Positions 1 to 7,631 of a stretch of DNA of 23,081 bases are shown here, piece by piece. How positions within the stretch are numbered: the first letter of the stretch is position 1; the number at the start of each line of letters is the position of its first letter. The position numbers and the translations under genes were made by a program. Source of the DNA: Micromonosporaceae bacterium (GTDB lineage Bacteria > Actinomycetota > Actinomycetes > Mycobacteriales > Micromonosporaceae); contig JADGHA010000010.1 of assembly GCA_019689695.1 (NCBI GenBank), forward strand, positions 1 through 23,081, in the 5' to 3' direction. The notes under the pieces were generated by a model that was not told where the DNA came from, did not search any database, and saw only the letters and a list, made by a program, of their open reading frames with translations.

Positions 1-68
1 GCAACGGGGCGGACATGCCGGGCAGCCTGCCCGCCGGCCCGACATGATCGGAAACGCGGGGCGAGGTT

Positions 69-96
69 GCCTGTGGACAACCGGTAATCCACAGGC
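69..96. terminator. Palindrome after GNAT gene; terminator or DnaA-box pair
   Basis: Perfect 9-bp inverted repeat: arms gcctgtgga (69-77) and tccacaggc (88-96) with a 10-nt loop. It lies just downstream of the stop of the minus-strand acetyltransferase gene, where a transcription terminator would sit, but no T-run follows on either strand. The arms also contain TGTGGACAA (72-80), whose reverse complement TTGTCCACA matches the DnaA box preferred in Streptomyces and Mycobacterium, and TAATCCACA (85-93), one base from the general consensus. Either role is inference. Confidence 0.45.
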
Positions 97-100
97 ATGG

Positions 101-610
101 TCAATACGAGAACCGCAGGTCGTGCAGGTTCAGCCCGTCGCGCCACCGGTTATTCCGCCGGCCCAGGTCGAGGGTGAGCTCCACCCCGGAGAGCACCTGG
201 TAGCCGGCGGCGTGCAGGCACTGGATCGCCGACACGTTGCGGGAGGCCGGAGTGATCGTCAGGTACTTCAGGCCGCGCCGCTGCGCCTGCTCCGCGACGT
301 GCGCGAGCAGCGCCCTGGCGATCCCCTGGCCCCGGTGCCGGGCGGCCACCACCACCGGCTGCACCTCGCCGGCGCGCCCCTTGAGCAGCAGCCCCACCAG
401 CCCGACCACGCCGTCCTCGGCGTGGTCGGCCACCCACACTCCGGACAGGTCGATACGGGTCAGGTACTCCTCGAACTCGGCGCCCGGGTCGGCTCCGCCG
501 AAACTCGGGTCGTCGTAGAGCTCCCGGTGGTGCTCGGTCAGCTCCACCCACAGCCGGCGGCACGCGCCGTGGTCGGTCGGCCGGTAGGGACGGACTGCTG
601 CCAGCGTCAT
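101..610 (-). CDS. GNAT family N-acetyltransferase
   Basis: A 169-residue protein covering a single GNAT fold, which transfers an acetyl group from acetyl-CoA to an amine; the substrate cannot be read from sequence. The acetyl-CoA pyrophosphate-binding motif R-H-R-G-Q-G-I-A is at residues 91-98 after the beta-4 strand (VQPVVVAA). The C-terminal part has the usual R-N-x-x-A-I-x-x-x-x-x-x-G-Y helix and strand near 124-137. The length is typical of single-domain cytosolic GNATs. The start is ATG at 610. Upstream on the minus strand lies aaggat followed by gagcac, which could be a Shine-Dalgarno element or a -10 hexamer for a leaderless transcript. The gene diverges from the kinase at 667 with only 56 bp between them, so both promoters share that gap. 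The closing hairpin at 69-96 fits a monocistronic unit. Confidence 0.88.
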   Translation of the reverse strand: MTLAAVRPYRPTDHGACRRLWVELTEHHRELYDDPSFGGADPGAEFEEYLTRIDLSGVWVADHAEDGVVGLVGLLLKGRAGEVQPVVVAARHRGQGIARALLAHVAEQAQRRGLKYLTITPASRNVSAIQCLHAAGYQVLSGVELTLDLGRRNNRWRDGLNLHDLRFSY

Positions 611-654
611 GTGCTCATCCTTACCCCAGTTTGAAGCGCTGCGATACCCGGACG

Positions 655-660
655 CAGAAT
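655..660 (+). promoter_or_regulatory. Candidate -10 element, leaderless kinase mRNA
   Basis: Hexamer CAGAAT is one base from TAGAAT and is followed by exactly 6 nt before the GTG at 667. This is the geometry expected of a leaderless actinobacterial transcript, and it supports choosing GTG 667 over TTG 631. No clear -35 is seen. Confidence 0.35.
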
Positions 661-666
661 CGGCGC

Positions 667-1536
667 GTGGACCTGGCCTACCTGCGGGCGCACCCGCAGC
701 ACCTGCCGACCTTCCTGACCCACCAGCGGATCCGGGAGACGCCGGTGTCCGGCGGCAGCATCTGCACGGCCTCCCGGCTCACCCTCGACGACGGCAGCTC
801 GGTCTTCATGAAGACCCTGCCCGACGCCGGGCCGGGCTTCTTCGCGGCCGAGGCGGCGGGCCTGACCTGGCTGCGCGGCGCGGGCGCGGTCCCGGTTCCC
901 GAGCCGATCGCGGTGCTGGACGAGATGCTGGTCCTGGAGTGGGTCGACCCGGGCGAGCCGTCGCCGGCCGCCGCGGAGCGGTTCGGCCGCGAGCTGGCCG
1001 CCATGCATCGCGCCGGGGCACCCGCGTTCGGGGCGGAGTGGCCGGGCTACATCGGGCGGCTCCCGCTGGACAACACGCCTTCGCCGGGGCCGTGGCACGA
1101 GTGGTTCGCCGAGCGGCGGCTGCGCCCGTACCTGCGGATCTCGGCCGATCGCGGGGCACTGTCCGCAGCGGACGTCGCGCTGGTCGAGCGGCTGCTGTCC
1201 CGGATCGGGGAGTACGGCGGATCCGAGCCGCCCGCCCGTACTCACGGCGACCTGTGGCCGGGAAACCTGCTGTGGGCCGCCGACGGCCGGGTCTGGCTGG
1301 TCGACCCGGCGGCGCACGGCGGCCACCGGGAGACCGACCTGGCACTGCTCGCGCTGTTCGGGGGGGCGCCCCACCTGGACCGGATCCTCGCGGCCTACCG
1401 GGAGGTCTGGCCGCTGGCCGACGGCTGGCAGGAGCGGGTCCCGCTGCACCAGCTCTACCTGCTTCTGGTGCATACCGCCATGTTCGGTGCGGCGTACCGG
1501 GACTCTGTGATCTCCACGGTCCGCGCGGCCGGTTGA
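667..1536 (+). CDS. Fructosamine/ketosamine-3-kinase family protein
   Basis: A 289-residue protein of the fructosamine kinase (FN3K) family, which has a protein-kinase-like/APH fold. Characterised members phosphorylate the C3 hydroxyl of ketosamines, destabilising Amadori adducts and so repairing glycated proteins or amines. Visible features are the ATP-binding lysine in V-F-M-K (Lys49), the catalytic loop H-G-D-L-W-P-G-N (203-210, catalytic Asp205) and the metal-binding segment D-P-A-x-H-G-G-H-R-E-T-D-L-A from Asp223. The last closely matches the family signature. The start chosen is GTG 667, because the protein then begins like its family (DLAYLRAHP) and a -10-like hexamer lies 6 nt upstream. 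A TTG at 631 would add 12 residues. It ends 17 nt before moaA, so some read-through into moaA is likely although moaA appears to have its own promoter. Confidence 0.88.
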   Translation: MDLAYLRAHPQHLPTFLTHQRIRETPVSGGSICTASRLTLDDGSSVFMKTLPDAGPGFFAAEAAGLTWLRGAGAVPVPEPIAVLDEMLVLEWVDPGEPSPAAAERFGRELAAMHRAGAPAFGAEWPGYIGRLPLDNTPSPGPWHEWFAERRLRPYLRISADRGALSAADVALVERLLSRIGEYGGSEPPARTHGDLWPGNLLWAADGRVWLVDPAAHGGHRETDLALLALFGGAPHLDRILAAYREVWPLADGWQERVPLHQLYLLLVHTAMFGAAYRDSVISTVRAAG

Positions 1537-1541
1537 CGCGC

Positions 1542-1547
1542 TACGGT
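1542..1547 (+). promoter_or_regulatory. Candidate -10 element, leaderless moaA mRNA
   Basis: TACGGT fits TANNNT and ends 6 nt before the ATG at 1554. No Shine-Dalgarno sequence is visible between it and the start, which suggests transcription begins at or next to the A of ATG. The same hexamer precedes the ATPase gene at 13061. A convincing -35 is not seen. Confidence 0.45.
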
Positions 1548-1553
1548 CGACAC

Positions 1554-2573
1554 ATGGTTTCCGCGGGCGCCCTCGTCGACAGGTACGGGCGGGTCGCGAC
1601 CGACCTGCGGGTGTCGCTGACCGATAGGTGCAATCTGCGCTGCTCGTACTGCATGCCGCCGGAGGGGCTGCCCTGGCTGCCCAGTGCGGAGATACTCACC
1701 GACGACGAAGTGATCCGGCTGGTGCGCATCGCCGTCGAGCAGCTCGGGATCACCGAGGTGCGGTTCACCGGCGGCGAGCCGCTGCTGCGACCCGGCCTGG
1801 CGAAGATCGTCGCTGCCGCCGCGCAGCTCTCCCCGCGTCCCACGCTGTCGGTCACCACGAACGGCATCGGGCTGGAGCGGCTCGCCGAGCCGCTGCGCGC
1901 GGCCGGACTGGACCGGGTCAACGTCTCCCTGGACACCCTGCAGCCCAGCCGGTTCGAACGGCTGGCCCACCGCCGCCGCCTGCCGGACGTGCTCGCCGGA
2001 CTGGCCGCCGCGGCGTCCGCCGGACTCAACCCGGTCAAGCTCAACGCGGTCCTGCTCCGCGGCATCAACGACGACGAGGCGCCACAGCTGCTGCAGTTCG
2101 CCCTGACGCACGGCTACGAGCTGCGGTTCATCGAGCAGATGCCGCTGGACGCGCAGCACTCGTGGGACCGCGCCAGCATGGTCACCGCCGAGGAGATCCT
2201 GGCCGCGCTGCAGGCCGTGTTCACCCTCACCCCGGACCCGGCGGTACGCGGTGCCGCGCCGGCCGAGACCTGGCTGGTGGAGGGTCACCGCACACCGTCG
2301 GGCGCGCCCGCCAAGGTCGGCGTGATCGGCAGCGTGACCCGCCCGTTCTGCGGGGCCTGCGACCGCACCCGGCTCACCGCCGACGGGCAGGTGCGCAACT
2401 GCCTGTTCGCCCGGGAGGAGTCCGACCTGCGCGGGCCGATGCGCTCCGGCGCCACCGACGAGGAGCTGGCCGACCGCTGGCGGGCCGCGATGGCGAGCAA
2501 GGCGGCCGGGCACGGCATCGACGATCCCTCGTTCCTCCAGCCGGCCCGCCCGATGTCGGCGATCGGTGGGTGA
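1554..2573 (+). CDS. moaA: GTP 3',8-cyclase MoaA (radical SAM)
   Basis: A 339-residue protein of normal MoaA length. It catalyses the first step of molybdenum cofactor synthesis, radical-SAM cyclisation of GTP to 3',8-cyclo-GTP, which MoaC converts to cyclic pyranopterin monophosphate. The N-terminal 4Fe-4S cluster motif C-x3-C-x2-C is Cys26, Cys30, Cys33, followed by the SAM-binding F-T-G-G-E-P motif near 71-76. The C-terminal substrate-binding cluster is C-x2-C-x13-C (Cys266, Cys269, Cys283). The protein ends in the conserved Gly-Gly tail needed for function in studied MoaA proteins. ATG 1554 was chosen because family homology begins there; the frame stays open further upstream, over the kinase gene. 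The moaD start lies 1 nt after the stop, indicating translational coupling. The partner moaC is on the opposite strand about 16 kb to the right. Confidence 0.97.
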   Translation: MVSAGALVDRYGRVATDLRVSLTDRCNLRCSYCMPPEGLPWLPSAEILTDDEVIRLVRIAVEQLGITEVRFTGGEPLLRPGLAKIVAAAAQLSPRPTLSVTTNGIGLERLAEPLRAAGLDRVNVSLDTLQPSRFERLAHRRRLPDVLAGLAAAASAGLNPVKLNAVLLRGINDDEAPQLLQFALTHGYELRFIEQMPLDAQHSWDRASMVTAEEILAALQAVFTLTPDPAVRGAAPAETWLVEGHRTPSGAPAKVGVIGSVTRPFCGACDRTRLTADGQVRNCLFAREESDLRGPMRSGATDEELADRWRAAMASKAAGHGIDDPSFLQPARPMSAIGG

Positions 2574-2574
2574 G

Positions 2575-2829
2575 ATGTCGCTGACTGTGCGCTACTTCGC
2601 CGGTGCGCGGGCCGCCGCGGGCACCACGGAGGAGACGCTCACCCTTCCCGCGGCCGCGTCCTCGCTCACCGATCTGCTGGACGAGCTGGCGGCACGGCAC
2701 GGCCCGCAGCTGGCGAAGGTGCTCGCGGTGGCGAGCTTCCTGGTCGACGGCGCGGCCTGCCGGGACCGCGCGGCCCAGCTGCCGGACGGAGCCACTGTGG
2801 ACGTCCTACCCCCGTTCGCCGGCGGGTGA
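2575..2829 (+). CDS. moaD: MoaD-type sulfur carrier, molybdopterin synthase small subunit
   Basis: An 84-residue ubiquitin-fold (ThiS/MoaD family) protein. It begins with the typical strand S-L-T-V-R-Y-F-A-G-A-R and ends in P-P-F-A-G-G. The C-terminal glycine is expected to be thiocarboxylated and to donate sulfur for the molybdopterin dithiolene in complex with MoaE. The MoaE gene is at 16707-17117. ATG 2575 starts 1 nt after the moaA stop; a GTG at 2566 would add three residues and overlap moaA. The stop overlaps the GTG of the next gene in a GTGA arrangement. The adenylyltransferase needed for activation (MoeB/MoeZ type) is not in the window. ThiS/MoaD proteins are hard to tell apart alone, but linkage to moaA makes MoaD the best call. 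Confidence 0.9.
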   Translation: MSLTVRYFAGARAAAGTTEETLTLPAAASSLTDLLDELAARHGPQLAKVLAVASFLVDGAACRDRAAQLPDGATVDVLPPFAGG

Positions 2830-4076
2830 CCTTGCGGTTGGTGGTGTCTGCCGCGCTCGCGGCGGCGGTCTTCGGGCTGATCCATTTCTACCTGTGGTGG
2901 CGGCTGGTGCGCAGCACCACCCGCCCGGGGCGCTGGCGGCGCGCGGGCGCGGTGGCGGTGGTGGTGCTGGCGTTGCTGGTGCCGCTGGCCTTCTTCGGGT
3001 CCCGAACGGTGCACGGCCTTGCCTGGCCCGGGTACCTCTGGCTCGGCCTGATGTTCTACCTGCTCCTGGTGCTGCTGTTGCTGGAGCTGCCCATGCTGGT
3101 GCTCCGGCGCCTGCTCCGCCGACGTGCGCCCGCGGCGCCGGTGCCGGTTCCCGCCGCAGCGGTCACGGCCAGCGATGAGGCGGGCACCACCACGCCGCCG
3201 CCGGCGGGCAGCCCGGAGGGCGGGCCGGACGGCGCCGCAAAGCCGGCCGGATACTGCCCGGACCGGCGGCTGCTCCTCGCTCGGGGGGCGGCCATCTTCG
3301 CCGGGCTCACCGCGGCCGGCGTGACCGGGTACGGCGTGCACACCGCGGTCAGCCCGCCGAGGCTCAAGCGGGTACGCGTTTCGCTGTCCAAGCTGGATCG
3401 CCGGGCGGATGGGTACCGTATCGCGCTGGTCTCCGACATCCACCTCGGGCCGATGCGCGGCGCGCGCCAGGCGGAGCGGATCGTGGCCATGATCAACCAG
3501 CTCGACGCCCACCTCGTCGCGGTGGTCGGCGACCTGGTGGACGGCACCGTCGGTGAGCTCGGCGCGGCAGCCACGCCACTGCGTGAGCTGCGCAGCCGGG
3601 ACGGCAGCTACTTCGTCACCGGCAACCACGAGTACTACTCGGGTTACCAGGAGTGGGTCGACGAGGTGGCGCGGCTCGGCATGCGGCCGTTGCGCAACGA
3701 GCGCGTCGAGCTGGCCGGTTTCGACCTGGCCGGGGTGAACGACCTCGGCGGCGAGGAGTTCGGCGACGGTCCGGACTTCGACCGCGCCCTGGACGGGCGG
3801 GACAGCTCGCGCCCGGTGATCCTGCTCGCGCACCAGCCGGTCCAGGTGCACGAGGCCGCCCGGCACGGCGTCGACCTGCAGCTGTCCGGCCACACCCATG
3901 GCGGGCAGATGTTCCCGATCCACCTGCTGGTGGGCCTGGAGCAGCCGGTCCGCAGCGGCCTGGCCACGGTCGACGGCACCCAGATCTACGTCACCAACGG
4001 TGCCGGCTTCTGGGGTCCGCCGCTACGGGTCGGCGCCGCCCCCGAGATCACACTCGTGGAGCTGCGCGCCGGCTGA
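2826..4076 (+). CDS. Membrane-anchored metallophosphoesterase (YkuE/YaeI-like)
   Basis: A 416-residue calcineurin-like phosphoesterase. The N-terminus has three hydrophobic segments (about 5-25, 41-58, 68-94), an Arg patch, a Pro/Ala/Gly-rich linker (about 101-140) and a fourth hydrophobic stretch (about 149-172) preceded by D-R-R-L-L-L. The catalytic domain follows. Its two-metal motifs are complete: D-I-H (Asp204, His206), G-D-L-V-D-G (Asp236), G-N-H-E (Asn267, His268), A-H-Q-P (His336) and G-H-T-H-G-G-Q (His356, His358). The arrangement resembles YkuE/YaeI-type enzymes; some relatives hydrolyse UDP-diacylglucosamine, but the substrate here is unknown. The domain is likely extracytoplasmic because it follows the fourth hydrophobic segment, though topology is inferred. 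The GTG start overlaps the moaD stop, so it is translationally coupled to the moaA-moaD pair even though no molybdopterin role is known. Confidence 0.88.
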   Translation: MTLRLVVSAALAAAVFGLIHFYLWWRLVRSTTRPGRWRRAGAVAVVVLALLVPLAFFGSRTVHGLAWPGYLWLGLMFYLLLVLLLLELPMLVLRRLLRRRAPAAPVPVPAAAVTASDEAGTTTPPPAGSPEGGPDGAAKPAGYCPDRRLLLARGAAIFAGLTAAGVTGYGVHTAVSPPRLKRVRVSLSKLDRRADGYRIALVSDIHLGPMRGARQAERIVAMINQLDAHLVAVVGDLVDGTVGELGAAATPLRELRSRDGSYFVTGNHEYYSGYQEWVDEVARLGMRPLRNERVELAGFDLAGVNDLGGEEFGDGPDFDRALDGRDSSRPVILLAHQPVQVHEAARHGVDLQLSGHTHGGQMFPIHLLVGLEQPVRSGLATVDGTQIYVTNGAGFWGPPLRVGAAPEITLVELRAG

Positions 4077-4264
4077 GCCACCCGTCCCGCGCTCGTCCCG
4101 TCAGCCCGTCGGCACCCGGCTCGCACAGCCCGATCTCTCGGTTCGCGCACCCGTGCGGAGTGGGAAATATCGCTCCGGAGCTATCCGCATATGTCGCGAT
4201 TTAGTCTTGGCGCGGCACGGGCGTGGCGCCGCACAAGCTTTCCTTTCGCGTGGCAGGATGCGGC

Positions 4265-7200
4265 GTGCCTTCGTTCAGGCTGCCACCGGACGCCGCGTCC
4301 GGTGCGGACCGCAAAGTCGCAGATCTGCATATCCACTCGAAGTACTCCCGGGCCTGCAGCCGCGACCTGGACCTACCGAACCTCGCGTGGTGGGCCCGGC
4401 GCAAGGGCATCACCCTGCTCGGCACCGGCGACTTCACCCATCCGGCCTGGTACGACCACCTGCGCCAGACGCTGCGCCCCGCCGAGCCCGGCCTGTACCG
4501 GCTCGACCCGCAGACGGAACGGGACGTCGCCCGCCGGCTGCCGCCGCGGCTGGCCAGCGCCGCGGAGACCGAGCCGGTCCGCTTCCTGCTCTCCGTGGAG
4601 ATCTCGACGATCTACAAGCGGGACGGCCGGACCCGCAAGGTGCATCACCTGATCTACCTGCCCGACCTGGCCGCGGTGGAGCGGTTCAACACCCGGCTGG
4701 GACGGGTGGGCAACCTGGCCGCCGACGGCCGGCCGATCCTCGGCCTGGACTCGCGCGACCTGCTCGAGATCACGCTCGAGGCGAGCCCGGACGGCTATCT
4801 TGTGCCGGCACACATCTGGACGCCCTGGTTCTCCGCCCTCGGGTCCAAGTCCGGCTTCGACGCGATCGCCGACTGCTACGCCGACCTGGCCGAGCACATC
4901 TTCGCGGTGGAGACCGGGCTCTCCTCCGACCCGGAGATGAACTGGCGGGTGTCCTCTCTGGACTCCTACCAGCTGGTGTCCAACTCGGACGCACACTCGC
5001 TGCCCGCGCTCGGCCGGGAGGCGACGCTGCTGGACACCACACTGGACTATTTCGCGGTACGCGAGGCGCTGCGCACCGGCGACGGGCTGGCCGGCACCAT
5101 CGAGTTCTTCCCGGAGGAGGGCAAGTACCACGCCGACGGCCACCGGGCCTGCGGGGTCAACTGGCAGCCGCGGCAGACCCGAGCCGCGGGCGGGAAGTGC
5201 CCGGAGTGCGGCCGCCCGCTCACCGTTGGCGTGCTCAGCCGGGTCGAGGACCTCGCCGACCGGCCGGAGGGCGCCCCGCCGCCGCGCGCCAAGAGCGTCA
5301 TCCACCTGGTGCAGCTGCCCCAGGTACTGGGCGAGATCCACCGTGTCGGGCCCCGGTCGAAGACGGTCGAGGGGCAGGTCAACGCGCTGGTCGCCGCGCT
5401 CGGGCCGGAGCTTGAGATCCTGGTCCGCACCCCGCTGGACGAGGTCGGCAGGGTGGGCGGCGAGCTGCTCGCCGAGGCGCTGCGCCGGCTGCGGCACGGG
5501 GAGGTGCGCCGCACACCGGGCTACGACGGGGAGTACGGGGTGATCCGGCTCTTCGACGAGGCCGAGCTGACGACCGGCGGGGCCGCGGCCGGCGACGCGC
5601 TGTTCGACATCCCGGCACCCAGGCGGCGGGCCACGAGGGCGGCGGCGAGGGAGCGGGCCGCGGCGGGGAGCGAGCCGGCTGCGGCGAGGGAGCCGGTCGC
5701 GGCGGGGAGCGAGCCGGCTGCGGCGGCGCACCAACCGGCCGCGACGCAGCCGGCCCGGCGTACGGCAAAGAAGAAGGCTGAGCCGGTGGTGCCGCCGCCG
5801 ATCACGGCGCCGCCCTCCCCGCACGAGCCGTTCGAACCCATGCTCGCCGGCATGGAGGAGGTGGGCACCGGCCTGCTGGACCGGCTGGACGCGATGCAGC
5901 GGGTGGCCGCGTCCGCGCCCGGCGGCCCGCTGCTCATCGTCGCCGGCCCGGGCACCGGCAAGACCCGCACGCTCACCCACCGCATCGCGTACCTCTGCGC
6001 CGAGCTGGGCATATTCCCCGAACAGTGCCTGGCCATCACGTTCACCCGGCGGGCCGCCGAGGAGCTGCGGGCCCGGCTGGAGGGCTTGCTCGGCCCGGTG
6101 GCCGCCGAGGTCACCGTGGCCACCTTCCACGCGCTCGGGCTGACCATCCTGCGGGAGAACGCGGCCGCCGCCGGGTTGCCGGAAGAGTTCCGCATCGCCG
6201 ACGAGGCCGAGCGGGAAGCCGCCCGCGCCGAGGCCGGCGAGGACCGGGCGGCGTACCTGAAGCTCCTGCGGGCCGCCGACCTGGTGGACGTGGACGAGCT
6301 GGTCACGCTGCCGCTGGAGCTGCTGCGGGACGACCCGGCGCTGGTCGAGCGGTACCGGGCCCGCTGGCCGTGGGTCTTCGTGGACGAGTACCAGGACGTG
6401 GACCCGACGCAGTACGAGCTGCTGCGTCTGCTCTGCCCGCCGGACGGCAACATCTGCGCGATCGGCGACCCGGACCAGGCGATCTACTCGTTCCGGGGCG
6501 CGGACGTGTCGTTCTTCCTGCGCTTCGCCGAGGACTTCACCGACGCCCGGGTGGTGCGGCTGACCCGCAACTACCGCTCCACCGCACCGATCCTGGCCGC
6601 CGCGGTGCAGGCGATCGCCCCGTCCACTCTGGTGCGTGGCCGGCGGCTGGATCCGGCCCGGGTGGACCCGGAGGCTCCCCTGGTCGGGCGCTACTACGCC
6701 GCCTCGGTGGCGGACGAGGCCGACTTCGTCGTGCGTACCGTGGACGAGCTGGTCGGCGGGGTGTCGCTCGGGTCGCTGGACTCGGGTCGGGTGGACGGCC
6801 GCGCGGTGGCGCCGGCCGCGGTGTCCTTCTCCGACATCGCCGTGCTCTACCGCACCGACGCTCAGGCGGCGGCCATTGTGGACGCGTTGTCCAGGGCCGG
6901 CATCCCGGTGCAGAAGCGCTCGCACGACCGGCTGCGCGACCGGCCGGGGGTGGCGGCGATCGCGCGCGAGCTGCGCCTCGCCGGCGGCCTGGGCGGGTCG
7001 ACCGCGGCCCGGGTGCGGGTGGCCGGCCAGGTGCTGGCCCAGCGGTACGCCACACCGTCGCTTTCGGACCCGGCCGAGGCGGTCAGCGCGGAGGACATCT
7101 GGGCCGCAGTGGATCTGCTCACCCCACTCGCCCTGCGCTGCGGTGACGACCTGGAACGCTTCCTCGGGGAGCTGGCCACCGGCGCGGAGGTGGACGCGCT

Positions 7201-7549
7201 CGACCCGCGAGCCGAGGCGGTCACGCTGCTCACGCTGCACGCGGCGAAGGGCCTGGAGTTCCCTGTCGTGTTCCTGGTCGGTTGCGAAGACGGGCTGCTC
7301 CCGCTGCAGTTGCCGGGCGCCGCGGAGCGCGACGACGAGATCGCCGAGGAGCGGCGGCTGTTCTTCGTCGGGCTGACCCGGGCCCAGCAGCGGCTGTACG
7401 TCAGCCACGCCAGCCGCCGCTTCCGCCACGGCGCGGAGCGCCAGATGCGGCCGAGCCGGTTCCTCGACGCCATCGACGCGGGACTGTTCGAGCGCCTCGG
7501 CGACGCCGGCCCGCGCCGCCCACGCGACCGCCAGCTCCGCCTGCTCTGA
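4265..7549 (+). CDS. PHP phosphoesterase-zinc ribbon-UvrD/SF1 helicase fusion
   Basis: A 1094-residue fusion of two enzymes. Residues about 18-275 form a PHP domain of the COG1379/TIGR00375 type with a full set of likely metal ligands: H-I-H (His22, His24), G-T-G-D-F (Asp56), Glu112, His183, Glu216 and D-A-H (Asp232, His234). A zinc-ribbon-like segment follows (His293, Cys296, Cys312, Cys315), then a small domain to about 435. An Ala/Arg/Pro-rich linker (about 437-520) carries a 39-bp tandem repeat. Residues about 535-1080 are an SF1A helicase: Walker A G-P-G-T-G-K-T (561-567), motif Ia I-T-F-T-R-R-A-A, motif II V-D-E-Y-Q-D, motif III G-D-P-D-Q-A-I-Y-S-F-R-G-A, motif IV R-N-Y-R-S-T, motif V L-H-A-A-K-G-L-E-F and motif VI F-V-G-L-T-R-A. 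The GTG at 4265 is chosen because AGGA (4255-4258) lies 6 nt upstream; a GTG at 4223 would add 14 residues. A role in DNA repair or nucleic-acid processing is inferred; the PHP substrate is unknown. Confidence 0.9.
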   Translation: MPSFRLPPDAASGADRKVADLHIHSKYSRACSRDLDLPNLAWWARRKGITLLGTGDFTHPAWYDHLRQTLRPAEPGLYRLDPQTERDVARRLPPRLASAAETEPVRFLLSVEISTIYKRDGRTRKVHHLIYLPDLAAVERFNTRLGRVGNLAADGRPILGLDSRDLLEITLEASPDGYLVPAHIWTPWFSALGSKSGFDAIADCYADLAEHIFAVETGLSSDPEMNWRVSSLDSYQLVSNSDAHSLPALGREATLLDTTLDYFAVREALRTGDGLAGTIEFFPEEGKYHADGHRACGVNWQPRQTRAAGGKCPECGRPLTVGVLSRVEDLADRPEGAPPPRAKSVIHLVQLPQVLGEIHRVGPRSKTVEGQVNALVAALGPELEILVRTPLDEVGRVGGELLAEALRRLRHGEVRRTPGYDGEYGVIRLFDEAELTTGGAAAGDALFDIPAPRRRATRAAARERAAAGSEPAAAREPVAAGSEPAAAAHQPAATQPARRTAKKKAEPVVPPPITAPPSPHEPFEPMLAGMEEVGTGLLDRLDAMQRVAASAPGGPLLIVAGPGTGKTRTLTHRIAYLCAELGIFPEQCLAITFTRRAAEELRARLEGLLGPVAAEVTVATFHALGLTILRENAAAAGLPEEFRIADEAEREAARAEAGEDRAAYLKLLRAADLVDVDELVTLPLELLRDDPALVERYRARWPWVFVDEYQDVDPTQYELLRLLCPPDGNICAIGDPDQAIYSFRGADVSFFLRFAEDFTDARVVRLTRNYRSTAPILAAAVQAIAPSTLVRGRRLDPARVDPEAPLVGRYYAASVADEADFVVRTVDELVGGVSLGSLDSGRVDGRAVAPAAVSFSDIAVLYRTDAQAAAIVDALSRAGIPVQKRSHDRLRDRPGVAAIARELRLAGGLGGSTAARVRVAGQVLAQRYATPSLSDPAEAVSAEDIWAAVDLLTPLALRCGDDLERFLGELATGAEVDALDPRAEAVTLLTLHAAKGLEFPVVFLVGCEDGLLPLQLPGAAERDDEIAEERRLFFVGLTRAQQRLYVSHASRRFRHGAERQMRPSRFLDAIDAGLFERLGDAGPRRPRDRQLRLL
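5642..5719 (+). repeat. 39-bp tandem duplication in the PHP-helicase linker
   Basis: Two adjacent 39-nt units (5642-5680 and 5681-5719) differ at only a few bases, and the first bases of a third copy follow. They encode 13-residue Ala/Arg/Glu/Pro-rich units in the linker between the PHP and helicase halves. The length is a multiple of three, so copy-number change would keep the frame and only alter linker length. Confidence 0.8.
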
Positions 7550-7623
7550 CCCCCTCGTTGATCACGGGTGAGCGGCACCAGCTGTCCGCCTCGCCGCTAC
7601 CTGCCTCGCGATCAACGAGGGGG
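7550..7623. terminator. Inverted repeat between convergent genes, likely bidirectional terminator
   Basis: A perfect 14-bp inverted repeat: arm 7550-7563 (ccccctcgttgatc) and arm 7610-7623 (gatcaacgaggggg), separated by 46 nt. A smaller nested stem, agcggc (7571-7576) with gccgct (7593-7598), lies inside. The left arm begins immediately after the helicase stop codon, and the right arm ends 8 bp before the stop of the convergent xylanase gene. The position argues for terminating both transcripts. There is no T-run, as is common in GC-rich actinomycetes. Confidence 0.7.
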
Positions 7624-7631
7624 TGGACAGG

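Noticed and set aside
609..1553. N-terminal extension of the moaA frame
   Set aside because: It lies over the fructosamine kinase in another frame; MoaA homology begins at 1554.
1500..1560. Moco riboswitch upstream of moaA
   Set aside because: The gap is only 17 bp and the transcript looks leaderless, so there is no room for the aptamer.
5642..5760. CRISPR-like array
   Set aside because: The repeats are directly adjacent, in frame within a coding linker and without spacers.
4373..7429. 1018-residue open frame on the minus strand
   Set aside because: It lies wholly opposite the PHP-helicase gene, is rich in Arg, Gly, His and Gln with no domain motifs, and is the usual antisense shadow of GC-rich coding DNA.
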